Below, one piece after another: positions 42,710-52,242 of a stretch of DNA of 64,000 nt. Where the stretch lies: positions 107,737-171,736 of the forward strand of contig NZ_PGCK01000008.1 in assembly GCF_021023085.1 (NCBI RefSeq), written 5' to 3'. The stretch comes from Methanooceanicella nereidis. GTDB lineage: Archaea; Halobacteriota; Methanocellia; Methanocellales; Methanocellaceae. Under the pieces are notes generated by a model that saw only the letters and a list, made by a program, of their open reading frames with translations, was not told the origin of the DNA and did not search any database. The position numbers and the translations under genes were made by a program. How positions within the stretch are numbered: the first letter of the stretch is position 1; each line of letters starts with the position of its first letter.

Positions 42710-44863
42710 TTATTTTTTCGTTTCCTGGAAAGTTATTATGAATTCCGTGCCATTTTCTCTATTCAGCTCTATGGTCCCGCCTAGCTGGCATGATAATGTA
42801 TTTACGAGCTGAAGGCCAAGGGTCTCTGTGTTCTTGAAGTCCAGGCCGCCGGGGAACCCGATACCGTTGTCCCCGACTTTTAGTATAAATGTGATGCCTT
42901 CCTCGGTGTAATCACGGTTCAGCTCTATCCAGACTTCGCCGCTTCTTCCCCGGGGGAAAGCATATTTTAATGAATTGGACACAAGCTCGTTGATTATAAG
43001 CCCGCAAGGTATCGCGGTGTCAATGCCCAGGGATACTCTGTTTATTTTCGTTTTCAGGGTGATGTTGTTCTTGTATGCACCGTATGAATGGAATAAGTTA
43101 TTTGTAAGGCTGCGGATATATTCGGCGAAATCTATCTTTGCCAGGTCTTTGGAAAGATATAGTTTTTCATGGATAAGGGCCATGGACTTGACGCGGTTCT
43201 GGCTTTCCCTGAACATGCCGAGAGCTTCCCTGTCCTTGACATATCCCGACTGGAGGTTGAGCAGGCTCGATATTATCTGCAGGTTATTTTTAACGCGGTG
43301 ATGTATCTCTCTTAATAGCACCTCTTTTTCCTTCAGGGACTCCTTTATCATATCTTCCGCTTTTTTCTCGATCGTTATGTCGCGGAGCAGCTCTATCGCA
43401 CCTATTATTTGCCCGTTAGCATCTCTTATCGGGGCGCTGCTGCCTCTTACGATGATGACATCGTTATCCTTCGTGGTGGCGGTCGTCTCATATCCCCTGA
43501 CAATGTCGACCTTTTTCCAGCAATCGTCGCCCAGGCAATAGTTGTGGCAGATAGGCATCTTGAATATGTCATAGCACTTCCTTCCTATCGCCTCATCAAG
43601 CTGATATCCCGTCAGCTTGGCAGCGGGCTCGTTAAAAAATGTGATGTTCCGGTCGTTATCCACTACGAACATCGGATCGGAGATGCCTTTCAGGATAGAC
43701 TCATTATAGTTTATACGGTACTTGATGTTATTCACCATGTAATGTACCATCTTTTTGATGGCGTTGCTGAGCTCTCCTATCTCGCCGCCTTTAGCGTCCG
43801 TCTCGACCTTGACATCCAGGTCTCCTGCGGCTATCTTGTTAGCGATGATCACAAGCTTGTCTATGGGTTTTGTGACCCTTGTGACTACGGCATAGCCTAT
43901 GCCGACCGAAAGCATGGATGCGATTATCGCAATGGCCGCCGCCTGGACCTGCATGTTATTGAGCTCTACAAGCCCGGGCCCTATGTCATACCCTACGAAA
44001 AGCATTCCCACGATCTCGTCTTCGCCGTTTCTCAGCGGCTCGTAGTGGACGTAAAGGTCCCAGTAATCATAAACTTTTAAGGTACCTCTTACGACCTCTC
44101 CTTTATTAAGCACTCTATCGGCTACTTCCGGGCTTACTTTCGTACCGACTATCCTGTTACCCTGCGGGTCCATCAGTGTTGTCGCTATTCTCGTATCTCC
44201 CTGAAATATCGTACAATAGGCCCCTGACTCTTCGGTGATCGTGTCTACCAGGCCGAAATTGTTGTTTTGCACCTGCGCGGTGTAGACGACGCCCAGGATA
44301 GTATTGTTGTCATCGCATATCGGCAGGGCATTGATTATAGCAAGCCCTTCATTATTGACCATGCCTCCGAGCTTGTTCTCAAGGTCGTTCATACGGATGA
44401 CCTGTTCAGGTACTATGTCGGTGACGGACGACTCTTTTCCATCAAGCGCGTCCCTGACCTGCGAGTTTATATTGTAGTCCCCGCTCTTGTTTGTCGTGGA
44501 TCTTGCCACGACTATGGAATTATTGTCATAGACTGTGATAATGTCAAAAAAGCTGTACTTCTTAGAGTATTCGCCGAGAAGGCACTTTACTGTATGGTTA
44601 TCCCTGGATCTCATGGCGGAGATCAGTTTGGGGTCCATGCTAATTCTCGCAGCGGCGTTGTTGTCCCTGTCCATCTGCGTCTTATAGTCTCTTTCCACCA
44701 TCGCTGAGACGTCTTTTATTTTATCGTTGAACTGAGCATACTTATCCTGTGATATGGTGGTATAGTTATTGTATGTCAGGATGACCACGGGGACGATGGC
44801 GACTATGAACACTAATAGTAGGAGCTGAATAAAAATGCTGTTTAGATCTAGCTTTAAACCCAT
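42710..44863 (-). CDS. Cache-HAMP-PAS sensor histidine kinase (HisKA_2 type)
   Basis: 717 residues. TM1 at about 11-32, an extracellular Cache-type sensor to about 300 (T-I-S-Q-D-K-Y opening and a double-Cache-sized region), TM2 near 305-327, HAMP near 330-380, PAS near 392-500, then a HisKA_2 domain with E-I-H-H-R-V-K-N-N-L near residue 523 and a HATPase domain (N-E-L-V-S-N-S-L-K-Y, D-N-G-I-G-F-P). The PAS domain carries a Cys set C-Y-D-I-F-K-M-P-I-C-H-N-Y-C-L-G-D-D-C that could bind metal or sense redox. No adjacent response regulator. Confidence 0.92.
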   Translation of the reverse strand: MGLKLDLNSIFIQLLLLVFIVAIVPVVILTYNNYTTISQDKYAQFNDKIKDVSAMVERDYKTQMDRDNNAAARISMDPKLISAMRSRDNHTVKCLLGEYSKKYSFFDIITVYDNNSIVVARSTTNKSGDYNINSQVRDALDGKESSVTDIVPEQVIRMNDLENKLGGMVNNEGLAIINALPICDDNNTILGVVYTAQVQNNNFGLVDTITEESGAYCTIFQGDTRIATTLMDPQGNRIVGTKVSPEVADRVLNKGEVVRGTLKVYDYWDLYVHYEPLRNGEDEIVGMLFVGYDIGPGLVELNNMQVQAAAIAIIASMLSVGIGYAVVTRVTKPIDKLVIIANKIAAGDLDVKVETDAKGGEIGELSNAIKKMVHYMVNNIKYRINYNESILKGISDPMFVVDNDRNITFFNEPAAKLTGYQLDEAIGRKCYDIFKMPICHNYCLGDDCWKKVDIVRGYETTATTKDNDVIIVRGSSAPIRDANGQIIGAIELLRDITIEKKAEDMIKESLKEKEVLLREIHHRVKNNLQIISSLLNLQSGYVKDREALGMFRESQNRVKSMALIHEKLYLSKDLAKIDFAEYIRSLTNNLFHSYGAYKNNITLKTKINRVSLGIDTAIPCGLIINELVSNSLKYAFPRGRSGEVWIELNRDYTEEGITFILKVGDNGIGFPGGLDFKNTETLGLQLVNTLSCQLGGTIELNRENGTEFIITFQETKK

Positions 44864-45000
44864 CCTCTCCCCGCCATACTATAGATAGTAATTGTCTATA
44901 TTAGTGTCTTCACAATTTATAAATTATGTTTCAGAAAGGTAATTATTTGCTTTTTATGATTTTATAAAGTATTTATTTGTAATAATAAAAAAGTTGAGAA

Positions 45001-45028
45001 TTTAACCCCGAAGGGTTAAACTCGCTTA
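45001..45028 (-). terminator. UUCG-type hairpin terminator of glnA
   Basis: On the minus strand TTTAACCC-TTCG-GGGTTAAA, eight pairs with a stable UUCG loop, followed by TTCTCAACTTTTTT. Confidence 0.7.
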
Positions 45029-46360
45029 TTAATATATGCTAAGATAGTTCTCTATCTCCCATTTATGGACCTGGCTCCTGTACTCGTCCCATTCGATGCG
45101 CTTCGCGACCATATAGTTCTCATAGATGTGCGGTCCGAGGGCGCTCTTTATTATTTCGTCCGCTTCGAGCTCGTCGAGAGCTTCAGAAAGGTTCGCAGGA
45201 AGGCTCTTTATGCCCATATCGGATTTCTGCTGTTCCGTCAGGTGGTAAATGTTAAGGTTCACAGGCTCTCCGGGGTCTGTCTTCTTACGAATGCCGTCAA
45301 TTCCTGCCTTTAAGGTCACGGCCAGGGCGAGATACGGGTTGCATGACGGGTCAGGGCACCTTAGCTCGGCGCGGGTGCCGACGCCTCTGCGAGCGGGGAT
45401 CCTTACCAGCGGTGACCTGTTCTTCTCGGACCATGCGATATATACCGGAGCCTCATAGCCGGGGACAAGCCTCTTATACGAGTTGACCAGGGGGTTCGTC
45501 ACTGCCGCATATCCTCTGGCGTGGCTGAGAAGCCCTCCGATATAGTATAATGCCGTCTTGCTTAGCTGGTATTTCGCGTTAGCGTCGTAGAATGCGTTCT
45601 TGTTCTTTTTGAACAGCGACTGGTGTACATGCATCCCCGAGCCGGCTTTCGCGAAGATGGGCTTTGGCATGAATGTGGCGTGAAGCCCGTACTGCATGGC
45701 TATCTTTCTTACGACGAATTTGAACGTGAGTATGTTGTCGGCCGTGGTCACAGCGTCAGCATACTTAAAGTCTATCTCGTGCTGCCCTTCTCCGACCTCG
45801 TGGTGAGAAGCCTCTATCTCGAATCCCATGCCCTGGAGGCTGGTGACCATCGCACGCCTTACCTCGTCGCCCAGATCGATGGGTGAAAGGTCAAAGTAGC
45901 CGCCCTTGTCCTTGGAGTTTAAGGTCGGGAACCCGTTCTCGTCGCGCTCGAAAAGGTAGAATTCCGCCTCGGGTCCGGCATTCATTGTGAAGCCCATCTC
46001 TTCAGCCTCTTTTATCACCCTCTTCAGGTTGCACCTGGGGCATCCTGCGAAAGGCTTTCCGTTAGAGTCATATACGTCACAGATGAGCCTTGCTACGTTA
46101 CCGTACTCGCTTTTCCACGGGATCAATGAAAATGTAGTAAGGTCCGGCTTAAGATACATGTCGGATTCTTCTATCCTGACAAAGCCCTCTATCGATGAGC
46201 CATCGAACATTATGTCCCCGTCGAGCGCTTTTTCCAGCTGCTCCACAGGAATGGCGACGTTCTTAGTCGTGCCAAAAACATCGGTGAATTGAAGTTTTAC
46301 GAACTTGACATTAAGCTCTTTGGCTTTTTCAAGTATGGCATCCTTAGTGATTTTGCTCAT
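45029..46360 (-). CDS. glnA: Glutamine synthetase type I
   Basis: 443 residues from MSKITKDA at 46360; an ATG five codons earlier is also possible. Conserved segments: F-D-G-S-S-I-E-G-F near residue 54, [11 protein letters not shown] near 122, [11 protein letters not shown] near 247, and [10 protein letters not shown] near 315. There is no clear Tyr-adenylylation motif (N-L-Y-D-L-P) of the bacterial beta type, in line with the archaeal alpha type. It makes glutamine from glutamate, ammonia and ATP. Regulation: a perfect NrpR-type palindrome overlaps the expected transcription start region. Confidence 0.97.
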   Translation of the reverse strand: MSKITKDAILEKAKELNVKFVKLQFTDVFGTTKNVAIPVEQLEKALDGDIMFDGSSIEGFVRIEESDMYLKPDLTTFSLIPWKSEYGNVARLICDVYDSNGKPFAGCPRCNLKRVIKEAEEMGFTMNAGPEAEFYLFERDENGFPTLNSKDKGGYFDLSPIDLGDEVRRAMVTSLQGMGFEIEASHHEVGEGQHEIDFKYADAVTTADNILTFKFVVRKIAMQYGLHATFMPKPIFAKAGSGMHVHQSLFKKNKNAFYDANAKYQLSKTALYYIGGLLSHARGYAAVTNPLVNSYKRLVPGYEAPVYIAWSEKNRSPLVRIPARRGVGTRAELRCPDPSCNPYLALAVTLKAGIDGIRKKTDPGEPVNLNIYHLTEQQKSDMGIKSLPANLSEALDELEADEIIKSALGPHIYENYMVAKRIEWDEYRSQVHKWEIENYLSIY

Positions 46361-46395
46361 GTGATAGAATAACATCTTTTTGGATATTATTTTAA

Positions 46396-46417
46396 TGTAG
46401 GAACTTTTTTTCCTACA
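46396..46417 (-). promoter_or_regulatory. NrpR-type operator of glnA
   Basis: TGTAGGAA-CTTTTT-TTCCTACA: a perfect 8-base inverted repeat with six-base spacer containing GGAA-N6-TTCC, the operator of the methanogen nitrogen repressor NrpR. It ends about 36 bp before the preferred glnA start and lies just downstream of a TATA-like TTTAAATATG (minus strand, near 46422-46434), the position of a transcription-blocking operator. Confidence 0.8.
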
Positions 46418-46673
46418 ATTTCATATTTAAATATTACGAATGATTATGAATTTTTATGAAAAGTTGCCAGTGTATGCCTTTTTATGGCATTCATAACATT
46501 TCATAACTTTTTATCGGAAATAATGATCATCAAAAAATTTCCCGAATGATTTTCTTACTTAATAGAATATATGTCCTCATTTTAAGTAAAGGCGGCTTAA
46601 AACGAGTCATAAAATGAAAATAAGGTTATTCGACTGGTTTTTATGATATTCGTTTAAGGACGGGCTAAGAATT
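46418..46673. other. AT-rich spacer upstream of glnA
   Basis: Contains the glnA TATA region next to the operator and then low-GC sequence with TTATGAATTTTTATGAAAAG and CATTCATAAC words. No coding frame or known RNA is seen. Confidence 0.4.
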
Positions 46674-47369
46674 TTACAGGTCGTATAATTTCGCAGTCCT
46701 TTTCTTTCGTGGCGGCTGAGGATTGTCGGAATACGGGTCATGCGAATCCGCGCCATCATCACCATATACCTCATTTACCGGCTCTTCCACTCCTTTGTGC
46801 CCTCTCTGAAGACGCTTGAAAATGGTTGCAACATCCTCATCTTCGGGAGTGTCTTCCTTAATATTATATACGGGCTCGTGGGCCTTTTGCACGATGGGCT
46901 TTACCGGGGCGCATTCTATGCTTTTGACAGTCGATTTGGTCTCTTCGATCACCTTAGTAAGCTCTTCGACCTTTGATGAAAGCTCTTTGATCTTCAGTTC
47001 CTTATCCTTGCTTTCGAACTTGAGGTTCATTATTTCGTTGTTGAGCCTCAGTATTTCCGCGTTCTTCTGGTCGATCTCTGCGTTTTTCTGATCGATGTCA
47101 TATAATAGCTTTGAAACAAAAGCATTGTCCTGCGTCTTTTCGACGGGCACAGGCTTGTTCTGCCCGAACGGAACGAGGGCGGTGGAGGTCTCTGCAGGCT
47201 CCGCGAGCACAGACGTACCCGTGTTATTATCACTCTCAGAAGTCATGACTTCCCTGAAGGAATCGACGACCTTAAGCACCTGGTCCGTTGACTCGTCCTC
47301 TAATATCGACATTATGTCGCTCAGGTCAAAAAGCGACTTTCCCTTATTTGATTTGTCCGCACCGGTCAT
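46674..47369 (-). CDS. Coiled-coil protein of unknown function
   Basis: 231 residues, strongly charged. A short helical N-terminus is followed by a flexible Thr/Ser/Pro linker to about residue 85, a heptad-perfect coiled coil from about 90 to 150 with a tandem duplication I-D-Q-K-N-A-E, and a disordered acidic and then basic tail (P-P-R-K-K-R-T-A-K-L-Y-D-L). There is no TM. I do not recognise the family; a structural or scaffold role is possible. It is transcribed toward glnA but separated from it by 300 bp and the glnA promoter. Confidence 0.7.
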   Translation of the reverse strand: MTGADKSNKGKSLFDLSDIMSILEDESTDQVLKVVDSFREVMTSESDNNTGTSVLAEPAETSTALVPFGQNKPVPVEKTQDNAFVSKLLYDIDQKNAEIDQKNAEILRLNNEIMNLKFESKDKELKIKELSSKVEELTKVIEETKSTVKSIECAPVKPIVQKAHEPVYNIKEDTPEDEDVATIFKRLQRGHKGVEEPVNEVYGDDGADSHDPYSDNPQPPRKKRTAKLYDL

Positions 47370-47526
47370 TTACTTGAACCGCAACCTACCCCTACCCTAG
47401 GCGTCTTAATGTTTAATGCTTCTATACAATAAACCTTTCTGTATGCAAAAATGAAAACTGTCTATCTTCCCGTGTTACATTTTGCCGGTTTTTATGGCGA
47501 GTTCGCAGGCGACAATAATAGCTAAA

Positions 47527-47554
47527 GGTCGCGGGATCAGACAATTCCGCGACC
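47527..47554 (-). terminator. GC hairpin at the end of the secreted-protein operon
   Basis: GGTCGCGG / CCGCGACC, eight pairs, eight to ten bases after the stop codon on the minus strand and followed by TTTAGC. The T run is weak. Confidence 0.5.
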
Positions 47555-47563
47555 ATACCCCTT

Positions 47564-48436
47564 CTACTTTCTGGTTATAATGAACAGTATCGCTGCGCCT
47601 GCCAGAGCGCCAGTCGCGAACATCGCTGCGAACATGGCGATATTGCCTATACCGTCAGATGGTTCGGGTGTCGGCTCCGGTGTCGGCGTCGGTGTCACGG
47701 TCGGCATAGGTGTCGGCGTGGCTGCAGGCTCTGCTTCGACCGGGGCAGACCTTACAAGAGTGAAAAGCCCGATATCCGATGGAGGCGAGACCTCTATTCT
47801 GCTCATGTTAATGTCCGTGCCGTCGATCAGTTTTGCCGTGTTTACCTGATAATTCGTACCGTCGTATCTGACAAGATAATATACATCTTCCGGCGTGGAC
47901 TCATTTATAGCAGGAATGTCGAAGGTGAATTTCAGGGTCTCCTGGTTCAGGCTCCATCCGTAATTACAGAATCTTTCGATGCTGACCATTCCCAGGACAT
48001 CGGTGCTGCACATCCCCAAAGGAAGGCCTTCGAAGCCGGCCGGCTTAAAGTCGATATTATATTTCAGGCCGTCCGGTTTTCCGCCCAGTTCCGCATTGAT
48101 GGTAAGAGTGAATGTCTCGTTTTCGATCTCATCGCTTTTCTGCACGAGCATGACGGCGCTGAAGAAGCTCTTGCCGGTGACGTTCCCTATTACTGTGCCA
48201 TTGGACGTCGTGACGTCTATGACGTACTGCTGGAAGGTTGGCTGGCTATAGGCCGGGGATGAACCGCCGCCGGATGGAGGGCTGGGTGTAGGTGTTGCTA
48301 TCACGTCTCCTCCTCCCGGCGCATCAGGCGGTGTGATCTGTGCCAGTGCATACGAAGAAGAGATACAAACCGTTCCCATAATAAAAGTTAATAATATTGC
48401 TGTAGCCAGAATCATATTACATTTTTTGCTAGTCAT
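47564..48436 (-). CDS. Secreted surface protein with C-terminal membrane anchor
   Basis: 290 residues. Signal peptide to about residue 33 (S-S-Y-A-L-A), a Pro/Gly-rich spacer (A-T-P-T-P-S-P-P-S-G-G-G), a beta-rich domain of about 160 residues, a long Pro-Thr linker near 235-260 and a C-terminal TM helix ending I-T-R-K. The ectodomain family is not recognised. It is second in an operon with the large peptidase-like protein, 17 bp downstream, so the two may act together at the surface. Confidence 0.75.
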   Translation of the reverse strand: MTSKKCNMILATAILLTFIMGTVCISSSYALAQITPPDAPGGGDVIATPTPSPPSGGGSSPAYSQPTFQQYVIDVTTSNGTVIGNVTGKSFFSAVMLVQKSDEIENETFTLTINAELGGKPDGLKYNIDFKPAGFEGLPLGMCSTDVLGMVSIERFCNYGWSLNQETLKFTFDIPAINESTPEDVYYLVRYDGTNYQVNTAKLIDGTDINMSRIEVSPPSDIGLFTLVRSAPVEAEPAATPTPMPTVTPTPTPEPTPEPSDGIGNIAMFAAMFATGALAGAAILFIITRK

Positions 48437-48453
48437 TTATGCCCTCCGTATAT

Positions 48454-51400
48454 TCATTCTATGTACACCCAGTACCCATAACATGGTTTCAGTGTTGTCA
48501 AATTACCCTGGTAATATATGTCTGTCCTTGGAGTATAGTAACCCCAGCCGTTTTTGGACTTATAATTAGTGTTATACCTGTCATATTCCCAGACAATGTG
48601 GCTGTTATAGTATACATCACTTACATTACGTTCCATAAAAGTCGGGTTACCTATAAGGTTCCAGCCCTGTTTTAATGGTATTTCAGTTGTCGGGGGGATC
48701 GAACCGAAAACTTCCAGGGATGTATTGTTCTCGCTATACACCCAGATACCCATCTTTTCGTTTACCTTTTCAAGCTTACCCTGATAATAGATATCTGTGC
48801 GCGGCGTATAATATGCCCAGCCATTTTTATTTGAATAGTCTGGGTCCGATAGGTTATATATCCATACTATGTGTATGTCGTCCTTTATCGAAGCGAACAG
48901 GTTTTCTACGCTTGAATTATATTCGTCCAGCACGACCGGTATCGATATGAGATTCCATCCCTTGGGAAGATCTATGGTCACATGTGACTTCTCATCATCG
49001 ATAACATTGATAATGACACTATCAGGCTCATCTAAGACGGCGTTGCTCGATGCATTACTTAAGCTAAGGTAAAATGTCTCATTTCCCTCGCACCCGTCAT
49101 CGTCCAGTATCTCCACCGTGAATGACCCTGTCGTATTCCCCGGGCTAAATGTCAGAGTGCCGCTAGCCTGCGTAAAATCGTCCCCCACGGTCGCAGTACC
49201 GTTCGATGTGGAATAGTCAACGGTCACTGCAGATGCAGCTGTCCCTGTCATTATTACTGTGATATTCAGGTTCCCGCCGCTTTCGTTGACATTATACGAA
49301 GGAGCCGTAAAACCGATGGATGGCCGGGACTCGTTATCGATTATCGTCAGGTTCGCGGTACTGTTGCCGCCGAACATGGCTTTTGACGACAGGTCGCTCA
49401 GGGTCAGGCTCAGTCTCTTATCTCCATCGTATGTGGCATCATCAATTATGGGTACTGAGAAAGTCTGTGTAGTGTTTCCGGGAACAAACGACAGTATTCC
49501 GCTCACATGTATATAATCTATCCCCGCCATTGCCGTATCGTTAGACGTGGCATATCTTACCGATACAACAGTGTCCGTCCTGTCTGTCAATGTCACCGCT
49601 ATCGTCTTTGACCCCGAGTTCTCGTTGACCGTATACGCAGACGACGAGAATTGCATGACCGGCTTCGGATCGTCATTAAGGATCGTCAGGACCGACGTGT
49701 TCACAGGCCCCAATATCGAACCGTTCGTCGCGTTGCTTAAGGCCAACAGCACTGTCTCATTATTCTCGTAGACCGCATCGTTAAGCAGCGGTATATTAAA
49801 AGTCTTTGCAGTCTCGCCGTTATTGAATGTAAGGATACCGTTCGCGGCTGTATAGTCCTGGCCTGCCACTGCCGTTACGCCTGAAGTGGCATAGTTCACT
49901 TTAATGATGCCCTCGTCACCGTTCAGGCGATTCACCGTTATGACGGCGTTGCCGGCATTTTCATTGAACTGGTACTGGGCCGCAGAAAAAACCAGCTCGC
50001 CTGTAGCGTCATTTTCAACTATGTTGACCGTGACGTTCGAAATGCTGAGCCCGTTAAATTTCAGATCGCCGCTCGAAGATGAGTGGGTTATGACCGATAC
50101 AGGGTCATCATTGAACATGTCATCATCTATTGCAGTGACTTCTATACACTCAGGTGTTTCCCATCCTGCTGGCGTGAACGTGACCGATGTCCTGTTAAGT
50201 GCGACTTTATCGTCGTTTCCGATGCTGATGACAACATCGCCGGCAGGCTCTGATCTCAAGGATATCATATAAACGCCGGAATCCCCTTCATCCAGGTTCA
50301 TGGATAACGGGGATATGTCTATAATGCTGGACGTGAACGCTTTCAGGCATACGTTGGCCTCATCGAAAGTACCTGAGACGCTCCCGCTGGTCATATCTGT
50401 CCAGCTGACCCCGTTCGAACTTATGTAGCTCTCTCCCGGGTTAGAGGATGCATCGCTGCTATAGCCATACCATTTGTCCTCTATAGGGATCGGGTAATTG
50501 GTGCCCGGTGTCGTAAGCCTGACGACCACGGAGAACTTATTGCCGGTATGGAGTGCCATCTCGTCATTGAATTTCACCGTATGGTATCCCGCATCGGCTA
50601 TAACACCCGACTTGTTCCCTAAAAGTGTCGAAGAGACCGGGCCGGATACGACATTATCATAAACGTATATCTCATAGCTTGACCCGGATACCGGCGTGTA
50701 GAAGCTTACCGCGGACAGCATTTCCTCGGCTTCGCACGTGAAGACGTTAGCGAACCATGCTGTATTAGAGCCAAATCCTCCAGTTGAAACCCATCCTAGC
50801 GGGTCGTACAGGTATGCCCGGTCATAGTTAGTGACGGGTTCCGCTGTGAATACTGCATTCTCTCTGCATATGCGAGTATCGTAGTACGAGATATAGAAAT
50901 ATCCATTCTCCCCCCAGTCCTCGCCCCAGCTGTTCTTTATTATGAAAGCCCCGTTGCCTGCAGGCGCGGTCTTAAAGTTATTTTTATCAAAATCATCATC
51001 CCAGCCTACTATCGCTACTGCATGATTGGGCGATGAAGTGCTTGTATAACGGTATGAGTTGCTGGTATAGTTCATGTATGTGGGTGACCAGTACATTACT
51101 GTGTAGACAGCGCCATAAGTCATCACTGCGGACTTGATAGCGTCATTATCCGTATAGCCTGACCTACCCGGTATGAATATGACGTCCTGGACATGTTTTT
51201 GCACGGGGAGCCCCGGCGGCGAATATCCTGACGTATCGCTGTACGGGTCGTCCGATTCATTCACCGGACCGCTCCATCTGGCCAGATACGCAGTAGATAT
51301 ATACTGGTTACCTCCATCATCCCAGTCCCTGTCAAAGCCGTCCAGGTTTTTCATGTTGTTCTCGGAGAAGTCCCATAGTTCACCGGGCAACAGGAATGAC

Positions 51401-51822
51401 TCTAAAGAGGCGTATGTAGCTTGCGCCCAGCAACTGCCGGCGCTGCCCTGGTCCCTTATCCCTGTCAATTTTCCAAGGGTACGAAGGTCATAATATACAG
51501 GGTAGCTAACGGTGTCAGACCCATACATTACCATATGATCATAATTCAAGCCTGGTAGATCATACGGAGATGGTATAAGCCCCGTAACACGCTCTACACC
51601 GGATCCTTCCATGAGCATGAAGGATGGGGGGTCTTGTAGATACGCTAAGAACTCCGGGTTAACAGGGCCTTTTTGGAACTCGCAGGACGAAGATCCGTTC
51701 AGGATCCTTATAGTGTCAATTTGTTGCGGGTCGCTGTACTGCGCTCCTGTAGGAGTTACGGCTGAAAACATCAGTAAAAATATGATGGCTAACGTTATTG
51801 TACCTCTTATACATCCCCTCAT
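48454..51822 (-). CDS. Secreted papain-like peptidase with Calx-beta modules
   Basis: 1122 residues. Signal peptide to about residue 27. A C1A peptidase domain at about 105-330 has all catalytic elements: the oxyanion Gln in I-R-D-Q-G-S-A-G-S-C-W-A with the Cys, His in P-N-H-A-V-A-I-V-G-W and Asn in K-N-S-W-G-E-D-W-G. A lectin-like domain follows to about 500, then four Calx-beta-type units near 500-955 (repeated N-E-N-x-G, T-L-T-F and F-x-V-P-I-x-D-D). The C-terminus is a tandem repeat of about 85 residues (G-W-N-L-I ... Y-Y-T-P-R-T-D-I-Y-Y-Q-G). No membrane anchor is visible. It probably acts on or in the cell envelope. Confidence 0.9.
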   Translation of the reverse strand: MRGCIRGTITLAIIFLLMFSAVTPTGAQYSDPQQIDTIRILNGSSSCEFQKGPVNPEFLAYLQDPPSFMLMEGSGVERVTGLIPSPYDLPGLNYDHMVMYGSDTVSYPVYYDLRTLGKLTGIRDQGSAGSCWAQATYASLESFLLPGELWDFSENNMKNLDGFDRDWDDGGNQYISTAYLARWSGPVNESDDPYSDTSGYSPPGLPVQKHVQDVIFIPGRSGYTDNDAIKSAVMTYGAVYTVMYWSPTYMNYTSNSYRYTSTSSPNHAVAIVGWDDDFDKNNFKTAPAGNGAFIIKNSWGEDWGENGYFYISYYDTRICRENAVFTAEPVTNYDRAYLYDPLGWVSTGGFGSNTAWFANVFTCEAEEMLSAVSFYTPVSGSSYEIYVYDNVVSGPVSSTLLGNKSGVIADAGYHTVKFNDEMALHTGNKFSVVVRLTTPGTNYPIPIEDKWYGYSSDASSNPGESYISSNGVSWTDMTSGSVSGTFDEANVCLKAFTSSIIDISPLSMNLDEGDSGVYMISLRSEPAGDVVISIGNDDKVALNRTSVTFTPAGWETPECIEVTAIDDDMFNDDPVSVITHSSSSGDLKFNGLSISNVTVNIVENDATGELVFSAAQYQFNENAGNAVITVNRLNGDEGIIKVNYATSGVTAVAGQDYTAANGILTFNNGETAKTFNIPLLNDAVYENNETVLLALSNATNGSILGPVNTSVLTILNDDPKPVMQFSSSAYTVNENSGSKTIAVTLTDRTDTVVSVRYATSNDTAMAGIDYIHVSGILSFVPGNTTQTFSVPIIDDATYDGDKRLSLTLSDLSSKAMFGGNSTANLTIIDNESRPSIGFTAPSYNVNESGGNLNITVIMTGTAASAVTVDYSTSNGTATVGDDFTQASGTLTFSPGNTTGSFTVEILDDDGCEGNETFYLSLSNASSNAVLDEPDSVIINVIDDEKSHVTIDLPKGWNLISIPVVLDEYNSSVENLFASIKDDIHIVWIYNLSDPDYSNKNGWAYYTPRTDIYYQGKLEKVNEKMGIWVYSENNTSLEVFGSIPPTTEIPLKQGWNLIGNPTFMERNVSDVYYNSHIVWEYDRYNTNYKSKNGWGYYTPRTDIYYQGNLTTLKPCYGYWVYIE

Positions 51823-52119
51823 TTGTTACCCCCGTTAAAGCTCTAAAAATCTAGTGACGATCGTTATTTAACCTGTAAATTTGTATGTTTTCACCGAGTT
51901 CATGCAGATTGTCGATTTTTAAGCAAGCCTATATATATTGTTTATTAGCAAGCTAACCGTTTATAAATCTTTCTTGATTATAACAAGTAATTATAATTTT
52001 CAGGCGACTAAAACGTAAATGAAATCGAATAGAATAAAAAGCTTCAAATTATCTACGTTCAGGAATAAGGCATGTCATATCCCTTAAAACCGATAAATAT
52101 ATACACATCACAAAACATA
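51823..52119. promoter_or_regulatory. Divergent promoter region of the surface operon and alaS
   Basis: AT-rich gap. A TATA-like AAATATATA at 52095-52103 would start alaS transcription near 52125. Other TATA-like words near 51930-51945 may serve the leftward operon. No coding frame is seen. Confidence 0.45.
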
Positions 52120-52242
52120 AGGCGAAGGGTATATCCAAACATTAAATTCACAGGATACCAGGCGGTTACGCTCCCATGATATCAGGGAATGTGAAATTCG
52201 CCTGTTGTCATCGATGCATCAACTTAACCTCGAGGAAAGGAA
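52120..52242 (+). promoter_or_regulatory. Structured 5' leader of alaS
   Basis: The predicted leader of about 120 nt is unusually long for this window. It shows nested complementarity: AGGCGAA (52120-52126) with TTCGCCT (52197-52203), and inside it TTCACA (52147-52152) with TGTGAA (52190-52195). A GC-rich loop lies between. GAGGAAAGGAA directly precedes the ATG at 52243. The leader may control AlaRS synthesis; no archaeal T-box is known, so the mechanism is open. Confidence 0.3.

Noticed and set aside
46516..46551. GGAAAT...ATTTCC as a second NrpR site
   Set aside because: The spacer is far longer than six bases, so it does not match the known operator.
48454..49000. Two DNA stretches of similar sequence at the end of the large secreted protein
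   Set aside because: This is a protein-level tandem domain repeat inside one intact gene, not a mobile element.
52120..52242. T-box-like regulator before alaS
   Set aside because: T-boxes are known from bacteria; no T-box bulge or specifier loop is visible. Only a generic structured leader is kept.
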